Of a stretch of 64,000 nt of DNA, positions 43,534 through 51,685 are shown one piece after another (the first letter of the stretch is position 1; each line of letters starts with the position of its first letter). The position numbers and the translations under genes were made by a program. This stretch comes from Cryobacterium sp. PH29-G1 (GTDB lineage Bacteria; Actinomycetota; Actinomycetes; Actinomycetales; Microbacteriaceae), in the NCBI RefSeq assembly GCF_030063365.1, contig NZ_JASISY010000002.1, forward strand, positions 186,001-250,000. Reading direction: 5' to 3'. The notes under the pieces were generated by a model, which saw only the letters and a program-made list of their open reading frames with translations, ran no database searches and was not told where the DNA came from.

Positions 43534-45038
43534 AGCCGTTCCGCCTCTCCCCGCGCGACAAGCTCGGCGGCGGCGGTGCGACGTATCTTGCCGCCGACGG
43601 TGCGCGGTAACCGCTCGACTCGGTACCACCGGCGCGGCACAAATTGCGGCGCCAGCTTCTCCCGTGCGCGGTTCAGAAGCTCGCCCTTGCCTGGCACCGC
43701 ACCTTCGATGACGAGACCGACGACAGAACCCAGCCGCCCGTGCGGGAGCGCAATCGCACAGACCGCGCCGAGGTGCGGCATCCCCTCGAAGGCGCGCTCC
43801 ACCTCCGGCAACGTCACCTTGTGCCCGCCCGTGACGGCGATGTCTCCGGCGCGGCCCGCTAGCACAAGTACGCCGTCGACCAGTCGGCCGTGGTCGTGCA
43901 CGGTCACCCAACCGTCGGGGCCCTTGAGCGTGGCATCCGTCGTTCCGGGGAGGTACACGTCGGAGCAGGCGGCGGCGCGGATCCACAGCGTCCCGAGCTC
44001 ACCGTCGGGCACCTCGTTGCCATCCTTGTCTCGGATACTCACACCGATGCTCTCGTAGATACCGATACGGGTGCCGTCGCCGTTGCGGCTGTCGCCGATG
44101 AACCCGATCTCGGCGGCCCCGTAATAACTGATCAGCCGCACATTCGGCAGCACGTTCTCGAGCCCAGTGCGCAGGATCGCGGGCAGATTCGCGCCGCCGG
44201 TGACGACCAGCTCGAGCGTCGTGAATCGGTGCGTAGCGCGACGGGCGGCATCGATCAGGGCCTGAACCACGGCGGGAACTGCTACAACGCGGGTGATCTT
44301 CTCGTCGTGGATGCGGCGGCCCAGCTCCACCGGATCGAACGCATCCGCCAGGTGAGCGCTGCCGCCGGAGGCGAGGCTCTCGATGAGTGCGTAGAGGGTG
44401 AGGCTGTACGACACCGGCCCGGGCGCGAGCGTCGCGGTGCCGGGTCCAGGCTCCAGGTGCGCGCTGGAGACAGCGAAATTCGCGCGGTATTGGCCCCGGG
44501 TCTTCAAAAATGCCTTGGGATTGTTTGTGGTGCCCGACGAGAAGAGAAGGAGAAACGGCTCTTCATCAACCCGCACCGCCGGGTCGATTGTCGGCGCGGC
44601 ATCCGCCTCGTGCTGCATGAAATCGGTGAGCGTGATGATTGTGCCCGTCCACTCGCGCGCGGCGAGGGCCACGGCGAGGTCTGCCGAGTCACTGATCACA
44701 ACACCGATTCCCGTGGCGAGGATGACCGCGGTGCGGTGCTCCAGCGGCCACTCCGGATCGATGGTCGCCGACACGGCCCGGAATCCCGCAAGCCCCGCGA
44801 TGATGCGCGCGGTGTGGAAGGCTGAGGCAAGGCTCACGGCAGTGATCGGGACACCGCGAGTCGCCGGCGCGGTCATCGGCGGTGTGGGCTGTGCCCGGTG
44901 CAGGGCATCCACGACCGTGAACATGGGCCGAGAATTGTCGATGAGTTGCGCGTACGTTAGCTGGCCGTCTGTTGCGACGATCGCCGGCTGGTCGCCGTGC
45001 TGTTCGGCCATGGCCAGCACAGCCCGCGTTATCGGCAC
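43530..45038 (-). CDS. Acyl-AMP ligase/acyl-CoA synthetase (adenylate-forming enzyme)
   Basis: The 502-residue enzyme has the ANL P-loop LLLFSSGTTNNPKAFLKT, LVVTGGANLPAI, ISYYGAAEIGFIG, the hinge LAGRAGDIAVTGGHKV and the C-terminal catalytic Lys in LPRTVGGKIRRTAA. It activates a carboxylic acid as the adenylate for transfer to CoA or a carrier protein. GTG at 45038 starts the chain. Its 3' end overlaps the ketosynthase start. Together they could activate and extend an unusual starter acid, but no carrier protein gene is visible. Confidence 0.8.
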   Translation of the reverse strand: MPITRAVLAMAEQHGDQPAIVATDGQLTYAQLIDNSRPMFTVVDALHRAQPTPPMTAPATRGVPITAVSLASAFHTARIIAGLAGFRAVSATIDPEWPLEHRTAVILATGIGVVISDSADLAVALAAREWTGTIITLTDFMQHEADAAPTIDPAVRVDEEPFLLLFSSGTTNNPKAFLKTRGQYRANFAVSSAHLEPGPGTATLAPGPVSYSLTLYALIESLASGGSAHLADAFDPVELGRRIHDEKITRVVAVPAVVQALIDAARRATHRFTTLELVVTGGANLPAILRTGLENVLPNVRLISYYGAAEIGFIGDSRNGDGTRIGIYESIGVSIRDKDGNEVPDGELGTLWIRAAACSDVYLPGTTDATLKGPDGWVTVHDHGRLVDGVLVLAGRAGDIAVTGGHKVTLPEVERAFEGMPHLGAVCAIALPHGRLGSVVGLVIEGAVPGKGELLNRAREKLAPQFVPRRWYRVERLPRTVGGKIRRTAAAELVARGEAERL

Positions 45039-45087
45039 CCGCGGTCCCCTTCAGATCGACGTTCGCTTCTTCATTACGGGAGCAATT

Positions 45088-45381
45088 TTAGGGGTCGCGC
45101 GGGCCACGGCGCCGCGTCATCCGCTCAACCTCCGCGTCAACATCGGACTCGGTTTGGTAACGCCGGCCCGGTCCATAGGCATCCAACCCCACGAACAACG
45201 CCGCGACTCCCATCCCAAAAATTACCCAGACCGGCCAGAAGTATCCCCCGGAACTCGTGAGGAACCAGATGACTGTCAACAGAATCGACACAGCCGCCCA
45301 CACGCCGACAAAAGTCCAAAAGCCCGCGCGCGCCTTGAGCCGTCTTCGTGCTTCTCTTCTCAACTCTTCGTCATCGCTCAT
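45088..45381 (-). CDS. 2TM-domain membrane protein
   Basis: The protein (97 residues from MSDDEELRREARRRLKARAG at 45381) has a charged N-terminus, two membrane helices (about 20-42 and 50-68) and a charged tail. The pattern R-A-R-R-x-L-K-A-R-x-G-F-W-x-F near the first helix is that of the 2TM domain family, which is often fused to or located beside histidine kinases. Function unknown. An alternative start four codons upstream (45393) is open. Confidence 0.65.
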   Translation of the reverse strand: MSDDEELRREARRRLKARAGFWTFVGVWAAVSILLTVIWFLTSSGGYFWPVWVIFGMGVAALFVGLDAYGPGRRYQTESDVDAEVERMTRRRGPRDP

Positions 45382-45508
45382 CATCGACTTCACGATACGC
45401 CGAGCACTCGTACCTGTCTATTGGCGCGCGTGCCCGCCGGACCACCAGCGTCAATCGGGCAATCACGTACAGTTGTGTCTGAGATAGCGAATCGGGTGGG
45501 AGCTGGAA

Positions 45509-46102
45509 ATGGCACAGACACAACGGGAGCGCGCGGTGCGATCGGACTCCATCCGCAATCGCGACGCGATTTTGGAGGCGGCGGCCACGTGCCTGGCCAC
45601 CAACCCAGCGTCGAGTATCGCTGACATTGCAGGAGCCGCGGGTGTGGGGCGAGTCACCTTGTATGGTCATTTCTCGTCCCGAAACGCGCTTCTGGCTGCG
45701 CTCCTTGATCGCACGATGACACGTGTGGAATCGGAGCTTCAGAGCGTCGATCTGGGTGGAACGCCATGGCAGGCGATGGATGCGCTCGTCGCGTCATCCT
45801 GGAAGCTCGTGGAGAGCCTCAGCACACTACGCACTGTCGTCGCGCAGGCCCTACCGGACCAGGACCTGCACGGCAGTCATGACAGGCAGAGGGCACGCGT
45901 GCAGGAACTCCTGACACGCGGTCGAGCGGAGGGTGAGTTTCGCGTCGATCATTCTCTTGATTGGCAGACTGCATGCTATTTCGCAATCCTGCACGGTGCG
46001 GCGTCCGAAGTGAGAACCGGCCGTCTCTCAGAGCACGAGGTAGAGCACGTACTGCCGCAAACGATCCGAGCCCTGCTGCAAGTAGGGCCTCAAGCGTCAT
46101 AA
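45509..46102 (+). CDS. TetR-family transcriptional regulator
   Basis: The 197-residue protein has a TetR N-terminal HTH: IRNRDAILEAAATCLATNPA, SIADIAGAAGVGRVTLYGHFSSRNALLAALLD, and a helical ligand domain. GGGAG precedes the ATG. It is divergent from the 2TM gene by 127 bases, and no obvious efflux gene is adjacent, so its target is unclear; the ketosynthase/ligase operon is the nearest candidate. Confidence 0.85.
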   Translation: MAQTQRERAVRSDSIRNRDAILEAAATCLATNPASSIADIAGAAGVGRVTLYGHFSSRNALLAALLDRTMTRVESELQSVDLGGTPWQAMDALVASSWKLVESLSTLRTVVAQALPDQDLHGSHDRQRARVQELLTRGRAEGEFRVDHSLDWQTACYFAILHGAASEVRTGRLSEHEVEHVLPQTIRALLQVGPQAS

Positions 46103-46926
46103 CCGTTCGGCCGGTCCGCGATATCGTCGTCGATCGACTTTCGATTTCACTGCACAATCTCTTGACTAAACCCTACATATATGTATATTTTAGTGATGCG
46201 AACCGGGTGTGGCCGCGGTATCCGCGGGCCAGCACGAACCTCGCTGATCACCGCTCCGCGCTCGAGCTGGTGGGGGCTGGTCTGCTCAACCCGGAGAACC
46301 GGTGGCAGTACCTGGGCGAGGCTGCGTAGGGTGCGGCCCTGAAATCGTTAGGTCTGTAGAGCGGTGAGGGTTACTGCGACTCCCCCGACACCCGGACCGG
46401 CACCGGCACCGGCACCGGCACGGCAATCCTGCTGGAACCAGGCACACGCCCCGCGCGGACGCGACGAAACGGCGGCGCGGCCGCCGTCCCCCTTTCACCG
46501 AAGTGGAACCGCTTCGCGGCCGGTGATATCAGAGTGACTTCACTCTGAAACCACGGCTAACGCCGTCACAGGCGTGATGGAGCCGCTGCGCGGCGCTGTT
46601 CGCTGGGCATTTTTGTCCTTTCTGGCGTTTCACCGTAGAGCGATTGCGCTGGCAGGGTATCTCGTGCGGGATCCGGCAGGAGAAGAGCCTGTTGGATGAG
46701 GTGGGTGATATCGACGGAGATCGTTCGTGAACCTGTCATAGGGCTTCCTAAAGCTGAGATGGACGAGTGATTCTCTCTGGGATGTCCGGGTGGGTGGGAA
46801 AGGTTCAATATCGGGGCGAAGGGCACACCACATTCCAGGTCGCTGCACCCCGCAACCAGAGCAGGTGTGGATTGCATCAGCCGCTGACGGCCTATCCTGA
46901 GACACGTCCAGGGGGGGGGAGGACTA
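46103..46926. other. 824-base region without a convincing gene
   Basis: No complete gene is supported. It holds an AT-rich promoter-like patch near 46160-46195, a short plus-strand stretch ending at 46329 (VWPRYPRASTNLADHRSALE then LVGAGLLNPENRWQYLGEAA) that may be a fragment of an unidentified gene, a GGCACC simple repeat near 46398-46423, and the palindrome at 46529-46548. The sigma factor's promoter is presumably in the last 100 bases. Confidence 0.4.
46529..46548. repeat. 20-base palindrome
   Basis: TCAGAGTGA (46529-46537) and TCACTCTGA (46540-46548) are perfect inverted arms around CT. With only a two-base loop it is more like an operator than a terminator. No gene lies immediately downstream. 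Confidence 0.5.
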
Positions 46927-47550
46927 GTGGGTAGTGAAGTATCGGATGCTGCGCTGTGGCTTGAAGCGCTAGCGGGTACGGAGAGCGCGTTTGCTGGCCT
47001 TTTTGATCGGCATCGAGCCCGCATCTTCCGTAAGGCCTACTCCCGGGTGCGCAATGTGCACGATGCGGAGGATGTGGTCGCAATGGTGTTCCTGGAAGCG
47101 TGGCGATCCAGGGAGAAGGTCCGGATTGTCGAGGGTTCCTTGCTGCCGTGGTTGCTGTCTGTTACGACCTACATCACTCTGAATAGTGATCGCGCCGCAC
47201 GGCGCTACCGGCGTCTCCTCTCAAAGCTCCCCGTTGCTCCCCCGGTGGATCCGGTCCACGATATCGACGACCGGCTGGACATGCGGGTTCGCGCCAACCA
47301 GCTCACGCAGGCTCTGCGACGCTTGAGCTCAGTCGAACGGACTGTCGTGGATCTATGCCTCGTTGAGGAGCTCTCGATGGCTGCTGTCGCTGGAGTGCTT
47401 GATGTGCCAACTGGCACGGTGAAGTCACGGCTGAACAGTGCGCGACGAAAACTTCGAACCTATTTAGGCGAGTCGGACATATCAGTACACACGCCTGAAG
47501 AATTGTCGACAGAAGGGATATCAGGATGGACTCCATTGAGCCCGAGATGA
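46927..47550 (+). CDS. ECF-type RNA polymerase sigma factor
   Basis: The 207-residue protein has sigma region 2 (FAGLFDRHRARIFRKAYSRV, VHDAEDVVAMVFLEAW) and region 4 (VERTVVDLCLVEELSMAAVA, TGTVKSRLNSARRKL). GTG at 46927 follows a GGGGGGAGG ribosome site. The C-terminus overlaps the next gene by 25 bases; that gene encodes a membrane protein in the place of an anti-sigma factor. It probably controls its own operon and perhaps the secreted proteins nearby. Confidence 0.9.
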   Translation: MGSEVSDAALWLEALAGTESAFAGLFDRHRARIFRKAYSRVRNVHDAEDVVAMVFLEAWRSREKVRIVEGSLLPWLLSVTTYITLNSDRAARRYRRLLSKLPVAPPVDPVHDIDDRLDMRVRANQLTQALRRLSSVERTVVDLCLVEELSMAAVAGVLDVPTGTVKSRLNSARRKLRTYLGESDISVHTPEELSTEGISGWTPLSPR

Positions 47551-48032
47551 CCCCTGAACGAACTGACGCTATTCGTGGACTCCTCCTGCGCACGCTTCGG
47601 AACGAACCAGCTCGTCGGATCCAGCGTCAGCGCCGACGCGTTCTTATTTGGGTGAGCAGTGTCGTCCTCGTCGCCGGTGTCGCCACCACTGGTGCCACGG
47701 TCTTGCTGCAGGAGAAGAGTGTCGAGAACACAGCGATCGTTCATTGCTACAGCTCTACAAAGCAAAACGCTGATGGCACCTATCCTGGATCATCGGCGGC
47801 GATCTCCGATGGCAATGGGCGCGGGCAAGCGAGGGACGCACTCGCGCTATGTACCGCCATGTGGGAACAGGGAGTGTTCGGGACCGGGTTTGAACCCACA
47901 ACGCCGGCTAATGAGCCGGGTGTGGTTCCGGAACTGCAGGTGTGCGTGATGGGCGATGGGAGTGCGGCCGTTGTGCCTGGCAAATCAGCCAGCATTTGCC
48001 AAACAGTCGGGCTCGCACCCCTGGTGGCGTAA
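47526..48032 (+). CDS. Single-pass membrane protein, putative anti-sigma factor partner
   Basis: The 168-residue protein has a short cytoplasmic N-terminus (MDSIEPEMTPERTDAIRGLL, RTLRNEP), one membrane helix (about residues 40-61, VLIWVSSVVLVAGVATTGATVLL) and an extracytoplasmic domain with four Cys (HCYSSTK, ALCTAMW, QVCVMGD, SICQTVG). The overlap with the sigma factor gene indicates coupled translation and a regulatory partnership. The classical zinc anti-sigma motif is absent, so the role is inferred from position. Confidence 0.6.
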   Translation: MDSIEPEMTPERTDAIRGLLLRTLRNEPARRIQRQRRRVLIWVSSVVLVAGVATTGATVLLQEKSVENTAIVHCYSSTKQNADGTYPGSSAAISDGNGRGQARDALALCTAMWEQGVFGTGFEPTTPANEPGVVPELQVCVMGDGSAAVVPGKSASICQTVGLAPLVA

Positions 48033-48035
48033 CCG

Positions 48036-48581
48036 CTATCCGAATGTGCCGGTCGGGCGGAAGACCAATGACTTTACGTCGTCGTTCCAGCTCCCGAGAC
48101 TTCCGCAGTATGGCGTGCAATTCAGTCGGGAACCGCCGTAGCTCGCCGCTGTGTAGAGGGTCAGCCAGCAGCCGTTTTGCCCGCTGGCGGAGCTGATGGT
48201 GTTGGTCCAACCGGACTCCAGGGATGAAAACCCAAATACCGAGCCGGTGCAGCCATTCGACCCCCAAAGCGTGAGGCTGGAACCGCTTCGGTTGGTGTCC
48301 TGGTAGACGGTCCCCAAGATTGTAGATGCGTTTGCGCTGCGTGCAGCCGGATTTCCTGGTTGCTGAATGCTCTCGATATACGCTTCGGCTTCCGCCTCGG
48401 TTCCGAAACAAACAGGTTCGCTCTGCATCGTCGGATCGTTTAACGGTGTTGCCTCTGCCGCGCAGTGCACCTCAATCGCCGGGGCGGTCGGTTGCGCCAG
48501 CGCGCTGGCCACCGGCCCGAATGACAGCATGCCTGCCGCGACCATGACCGCGATTGTCGTTTGCCTACCCAATTTGCCCAT
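48036..48581 (-). CDS. Secreted beta/gamma-crystallin-like protein (peptidase inhibitor I36 family)
   Basis: The 181-residue protein has a signal peptide (VMVAAGMLSFGPVASALAQP, ends near residue 29). The C-terminal half (about 88-175) has the crystallin/SMPI fold pattern GTVYQDTNRSGSSLTLWGSN, SSLESGWTNTISSASGQNGC and YTAASYGGSRLNC, SWNDDVKSLVF, with paired Cys likely forming disulfides. Related proteins inhibit metalloproteases. Its stop is four bases from the stop of the sigma-operon membrane gene (convergent). Confidence 0.7.
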   Translation of the reverse strand: MGKLGRQTTIAVMVAAGMLSFGPVASALAQPTAPAIEVHCAAEATPLNDPTMQSEPVCFGTEAEAEAYIESIQQPGNPAARSANASTILGTVYQDTNRSGSSLTLWGSNGCTGSVFGFSSLESGWTNTISSASGQNGCWLTLYTAASYGGSRLNCTPYCGSLGSWNDDVKSLVFRPTGTFG

Positions 48582-48836
48582 GTGGGTTCCTCTCTGTAAT
48601 CGGGGTTTTCCCCGTCACAGGGAGATGTCCGGCTGGCTGGAACGGTTCATTCGAGACACCTCATCTCGAGGTCGCATCGAAAACTGAACTTTCCGAGGTG
48701 TGCAGGACATCCCCTGATAACGGCCGAGCTACGGCCGACACTTCACCAATCACGAGGGGACTCTCAACAGCTAGGGGATCACGGCGGTCATGAATTCATG
48801 CCCACCTTGAAAGTTCAAGAACACAAGGAGAACAGA
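48582..48836. promoter_or_regulatory. Divergent promoter region of two secreted-protein genes
   Basis: 255 bases separate the crystallin-like gene (minus) and the secreted hydrophobic-tail gene (plus). An AAGGAG ribosome site lies at 48825-48830 before the latter. No clear promoter hexamers or dyads were found. Confidence 0.35.
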
Positions 48837-49400
48837 ATGAAGATTGTGAAAAAGTACCTGCTGGCACTGCCTGTGGCGATTGCTCTGATTGCCACATTCG
48901 GAGTCACAGCAGCATCAGCAGCCACGCCCGAAGCGGTGCCAGCTGATCAAACAGCCAGCTTCTCCGCTGCTGCCACAGCCGAGCTCACGCAGGAACAGGT
49001 CGACGAAGCATTCGCTGAACTGGAAGCATCCTCACTGCCACGGGTGACTGAGACAGACGGTGTCACGATTCAAACTCGATTCCAGCTCACCGAGGACTTC
49101 GGCATGACATTCGCGAAGCCCGACCCTGATGTCGTCACTACCCAGATAGCCGGCGGCAGCGACAGCGGTGGCTGGTACATCAAGTTCAACCAGTTCGATC
49201 AGGATGCCATCATCAGCGGAGCCGGGTTGGCTCTGGGCACGGCCATCTGCCTGATTCCCGCCGTCGGCGTCGTAGCCTGCGCCGTTGTGGGAACGATCAT
49301 CACAGCTGGGGTTCTGTACTTGAGCTACAACGGCAAGTGCCCCAACAACAAGCAGCTCAAGGTCTACCTTCCCAACAGGGTTGCTGGCTGCGTAGCGTAG
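48837..49400 (+). CDS. Secreted precursor with hydrophobic C-terminal domain, candidate bacteriocin-like toxin
   Basis: The 187-residue protein has a signal peptide (KKYLLALPVAIALIATFGVT, AASAA at 24-29), a proline- and acid-rich propeptide (30-~115), and a hydrophobic Gly/Ala/Val-rich segment (126-163) with Cys138 and Cys148. It ends with VLYLSYNGKCPNNKQLKVYL and a final GCVA (Cys168, Cys185). AAGGAG precedes the ATG. The layout (leader, propeptide, hydrophobic Cys-bearing mature part) suggests a processed membrane-active peptide. The ending Y-N-G-x-C recurs in the RHS protein tail at 55979. No family name is known to me. Confidence 0.6.
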   Translation: MKIVKKYLLALPVAIALIATFGVTAASAATPEAVPADQTASFSAAATAELTQEQVDEAFAELEASSLPRVTETDGVTIQTRFQLTEDFGMTFAKPDPDVVTTQIAGGSDSGGWYIKFNQFDQDAIISGAGLALGTAICLIPAVGVVACAVVGTIITAGVLYLSYNGKCPNNKQLKVYLPNRVAGCVA

Positions 49401-49401
49401 C

Positions 49402-49632
49402 TCATTCTGATGGTTTGGGGTCGGCTTCAGCCGGCCCCAAACCATCGTCCTGGAACAACACCTCAATGGTTGTGCCAAAAATCCTCGCCAGGCGGAATGC
49501 GACGGGGAGACTGGGATTGTATTTCCCGCGCTCCAGAGCGATAACTGTCTGCCGAGATACCGAAAGCCTCGATGCCAAATCCTCCTGGGACCAGCCGGCT
49601 GAACGACGAGATTCAGCTATGAGATTCTTCAT
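49402..49632 (-). CDS. Small XRE-family HTH regulator
   Basis: The 76-residue protein is one HTH_3 domain: [56 protein letters not shown]. This short type is commonly paired with a small membrane protein, as here: its ATG at 49632 overlaps the end of the upstream membrane gene by 20 bases. It ends one base from the stop of the secreted precursor gene (convergent). Likely binds the TGTAAA half-sites near 50071-50120. Confidence 0.9.
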   Translation of the reverse strand: MKNLIAESRRSAGWSQEDLASRLSVSRQTVIALERGKYNPSLPVAFRLARIFGTTIEVLFQDDGLGPAEADPKPSE

Positions 49633-50038
49633 CGCCTGCCCCCGTGAGAACCCGTCTCTTCTCCACTGAGTACCTCACCCAGAACGATATGACGAGCAGC
49701 GCTATCGCGCTGACAATGACAACGAGGGCGAGGGGCGAACTGCCGGAAATCGCCACCACGGAAAGAGCTAGAACCATGATTACCAGCGCGTCTATATACG
49801 CCGCGGATTGGGCTTTCAGCGCCACATCCTTTTCGACGCTGCCCTCCGTGTACGCCAAAGTTCGTTCTTGATGAGCTCGTTTAACGAGCTGCACACAGAC
49901 GAGCAGGCCAACAAACAGCACCGCCACCGAGATGCGAGCGAGTAACTCTCCCGTTGGCCCGGCGGCATTAGCCCAGGCGAGGAGCGCAGCCATGGCGGCA
50001 ATACCCACGACCAGAATTCCCGCAATCTGTTTCTTCAT
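49613..50038 (-). CDS. Four-TM membrane protein paired with the XRE regulator
   Basis: From ATG 50038 ([20 protein letters not shown]) the protein has 141 residues with four membrane helices in two pairs, a charged central loop ([20 protein letters not shown]) and a basic C-terminus. It resembles the DUF2178-like proteins that accompany short XRE regulators. It could be an immunity or stress-response membrane protein; its closeness to the secreted hydrophobic precursor makes an immunity role worth testing. A frame open further upstream to 50080 is less likely the start. Confidence 0.6.
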   Translation of the reverse strand: MKKQIAGILVVGIAAMAALLAWANAAGPTGELLARISVAVLFVGLLVCVQLVKRAHQERTLAYTEGSVEKDVALKAQSAAYIDALVIMVLALSVVAISGSSPLALVVIVSAIALLVISFWVRYSVEKRRVLTGAGDEESHS

Positions 50039-50070
50039 TTGGGACCACTTTCTTCCATGCATCGAATAGA

Positions 50071-50120
50071 TGTAAACCAACCTTTACACTCGCAGCCAGA
50101 GATGTCAATGCCCCTTTACA
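50071..50120. promoter_or_regulatory. TGTAAA/TTTACA half-sites upstream of the XRE operon
   Basis: TGTAAA at 50071-50076, TTTACA at 50083-50088 (inverted, 6-base spacer) and a third TTTACA at 50115-50120. They lie 33-82 bases upstream of the membrane-protein start, fitting autoregulation by the XRE protein. Confidence 0.5.
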
Positions 50121-50510
50121 TTGAGTAGCGCGGAAATTGGTTCCGCGCAGAGATGCGGCTGCTTTGGAGAATCGAAACTAAATAAATGGCCGCGAGGCCC
50201 ATATGCGGTTCACTACACAGGGGCGTGAACGCACTGATCGTCGTGTCGGGTGCGAGTCGGGGAGCTTGTCCGGAGACTACCTCTGGCGCAGCAACACCAG
50301 AATCGGCCCAGGAAATTTCAGACCACTCCGGCCCACCCGGCACCGTTAGCGCACGGATTATTTTCCGTTTTCTGAGGCGACCCGGGGAGGGGCAACCCCT
50401 CGCGCTCCCCCACCCGAGTCACCCCTGGTTTGTGTGGGCTCGATGCTCGGGTGAGGGAGGAGAGATTTACCGCTATGAAGCTGGCTTTCTGGCCGAAGGG
50501 GCGGGGCGTG
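50121..50510. other. 390-base region without a recognisable gene
   Basis: No supported gene, RNA or repeat was seen between the XRE operon control region and the gene fragment ending at 50511. Codon-like order is poor on both strands. Confidence 0.4.
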
Positions 50511-50785
50511 CTAGCCGCAGAACTGGGCGCGCTCGTCAGCGCTCATGGCCTTATTGTGGCCTTGGATCACTTCAGATGAGGGTCGGGTGGTGTCGGGGCC
50601 CTCGATCGTGACCGGGGCGGTGTACCAGTAGTAGTGGCCGTAGTACCGGTCGGAGAAGTGAATTTCATAGGTGCCGGTGACCCGGTTCATGGCGGTTGCT
50701 TTGGTGATGTAGCCGATGTTGCCCTCGGGCACGTGCAGGGTGAGGAATCCGCCGGTCGTACTCGTCGACGTCCATGCGTGCGAGT
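50511..50785 (-). pseudogene. C-terminal gene fragment truncated by the Tn3 end
   Basis: Minus-strand reading from the transposon border at 50786 gives about 91 residues: YSHAWTSTSTTGGFLTLHVP, EGNIGYITKATAMNRVTGTY, EIHFSDRYYGHYYWYTAPVT and a charged tail ending QFCG and stop. No start is possible because the frame runs into the terminal repeat. The Thr/Tyr-rich composition suggests a secreted or cell-wall protein. The parent family is not recognised. Confidence 0.5.
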
Positions 50786-50786
50786 A

Positions 50787-50824
50787 GGGGCCAGCTCACG
50801 AAACGGAATAAATACCACGCTAAG
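50787..50824 (+). repeat. Left terminal inverted repeat of the Tn3-family element
   Basis: Begins GGGGCCAGCTCACG and ends CCACGCTAAG. It is the inverse of 57546-57583 with one mismatch (C for T at position 5). Similarity continues about 18 bases further inward (TTCCGGGCCTGTGCA). Confidence 0.85.
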
Positions 50825-50848
50825 AGGTTCCGGGCCTGTGCAAGGGCC

Positions 50849-50929
50849 GTGCGCAAACCCAAAGCAGTCCGCTACGAGCACGCCAAACCGGACGATCTGG
50901 TGGCGGCGGGGATGCTGGGTTCGAGGTAG
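50849..50929 (+). pseudogene. Short transposase-like fragment
   Basis: The plus strand reads VRKPKAVRYEHAKPDDLVAA then GMLGSR and TAG. R-Y-E-H-x-x-P-x-D-L resembles the start of the IS481-type DDE domain (usually RYEHxxPGDLxHxD), but the catalytic Asp is not reached. Too short to be sure. Confidence 0.25.
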
Positions 50930-51160
50930 CTCGTGCGGGTCTGAATGACAGTCCGGTCGGCTGGCGGGCGCGGTGAAGGGGCAGAGGATGTCGGGATGGT
51001 GGTTCCGGTTAGGACGGGCGGGGACAAGCAACGCAACAGCGGTTGGGCCAGCGATTCTCGGATTGACTATGAAGATAAGACCGGCAGCGAGCAGAACGAC
51101 CAGCCCGACTTTGAGTGGACCGCTCCCTGAGATGGAGTTCTGAGCTTCGTCTTCACCTGA

Positions 51161-51328
51161 AGGGCCTCCTACACCTCGATCAAGACCGGCACCGTCACGG
51201 CATCGCTGATGCTCCGAAAGCTGGGCAGCTACCCGCGGCAGAACGGTCTGGCTACAGCCCTGCGGGAGCTCGGCCGACTCGAACGCACCCTCTTTACTCT
51301 CGACTGGATGCAGAACCCCGAGCTCTGA
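51161..51328 (+). pseudogene. tnpA: Tn3-family transposase fragment (interior of C-terminal domain)
   Basis: Plus-strand reading gives [50 protein letters not shown] followed by a stop supplied by the IS3 end. This matches the well-conserved stretch of Tn3-type transposases that precedes the N-K-G-E-A motif. Everything before about 51161 is out of frame or lost, so the gene is broken at both ends here. Confidence 0.75.
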
Positions 51329-51394
51329 GCTGCCGCGGATATCTCGGACAGTGGGCCCTCTTAAAATGAGGGTTCACTGAAAGTAGAGATCAGC

Positions 51395-51685
51395 ATGGCC
51401 GCAGCACGTAGGCGTTTCACCCAGGAGTTCAAGGACGAGTTATGCCGCGAGGTGATCAACACCTCCAAACCGATCAAGGACGTCGCCACCGCATATGGCG
51501 TCGGCCCCGAGACGCTCCGCAACTGGCTGGGCAAATATCGCGAGGCGAACGGCGGCACGGAAGCGGATCTAACGGTCTCGGAACGGGCTCGTCTGAAGGA
51601 GCTCGAGCGGGAAGTTCAGGAGCTGCGAGCGGAGACCGCCTTCTTGAAAAAAGCCAGCGCTTACTTCGCGCGGGAGCAGCGGTAG
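51395..51685 (+). CDS. IS3-family transposase OrfA (copy A)
   Basis: The 96-residue protein has a helix-turn-helix (RRRFTQEFKDELCREVINTS, KDVATAYGVGPETLRNWLGK) and a leucine-zipper-like C-terminus (LKELEREVQELRAETAFLKK ASAYF). It binds the IS ends and, by programmed -1 frameshifting in intact elements, joins with OrfB. The sequence is intact and 94% or so like copy B by eye. The partner orfB here is broken. Confidence 0.9.
   Translation: MAAARRRFTQEFKDELCREVINTSKPIKDVATAYGVGPETLRNWLGKYREANGGTEADLTVSERARLKELEREVQELRAETAFLKKASAYFAREQR

Noticed and set aside
46398-46423. GGCACC tandem repeat considered as a CRISPR-like or regulatory array
   Set aside because: Only about four 6-base units without spacers; simple-sequence slippage is enough.
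46566-47024. 152-codon minus-strand frame upstream of and overlapping the sigma factor
   Set aside because: Its N-terminal part is antisense to a well-supported sigma gene; composition is Ser/Pro/Arg-rich and no domain is visible.
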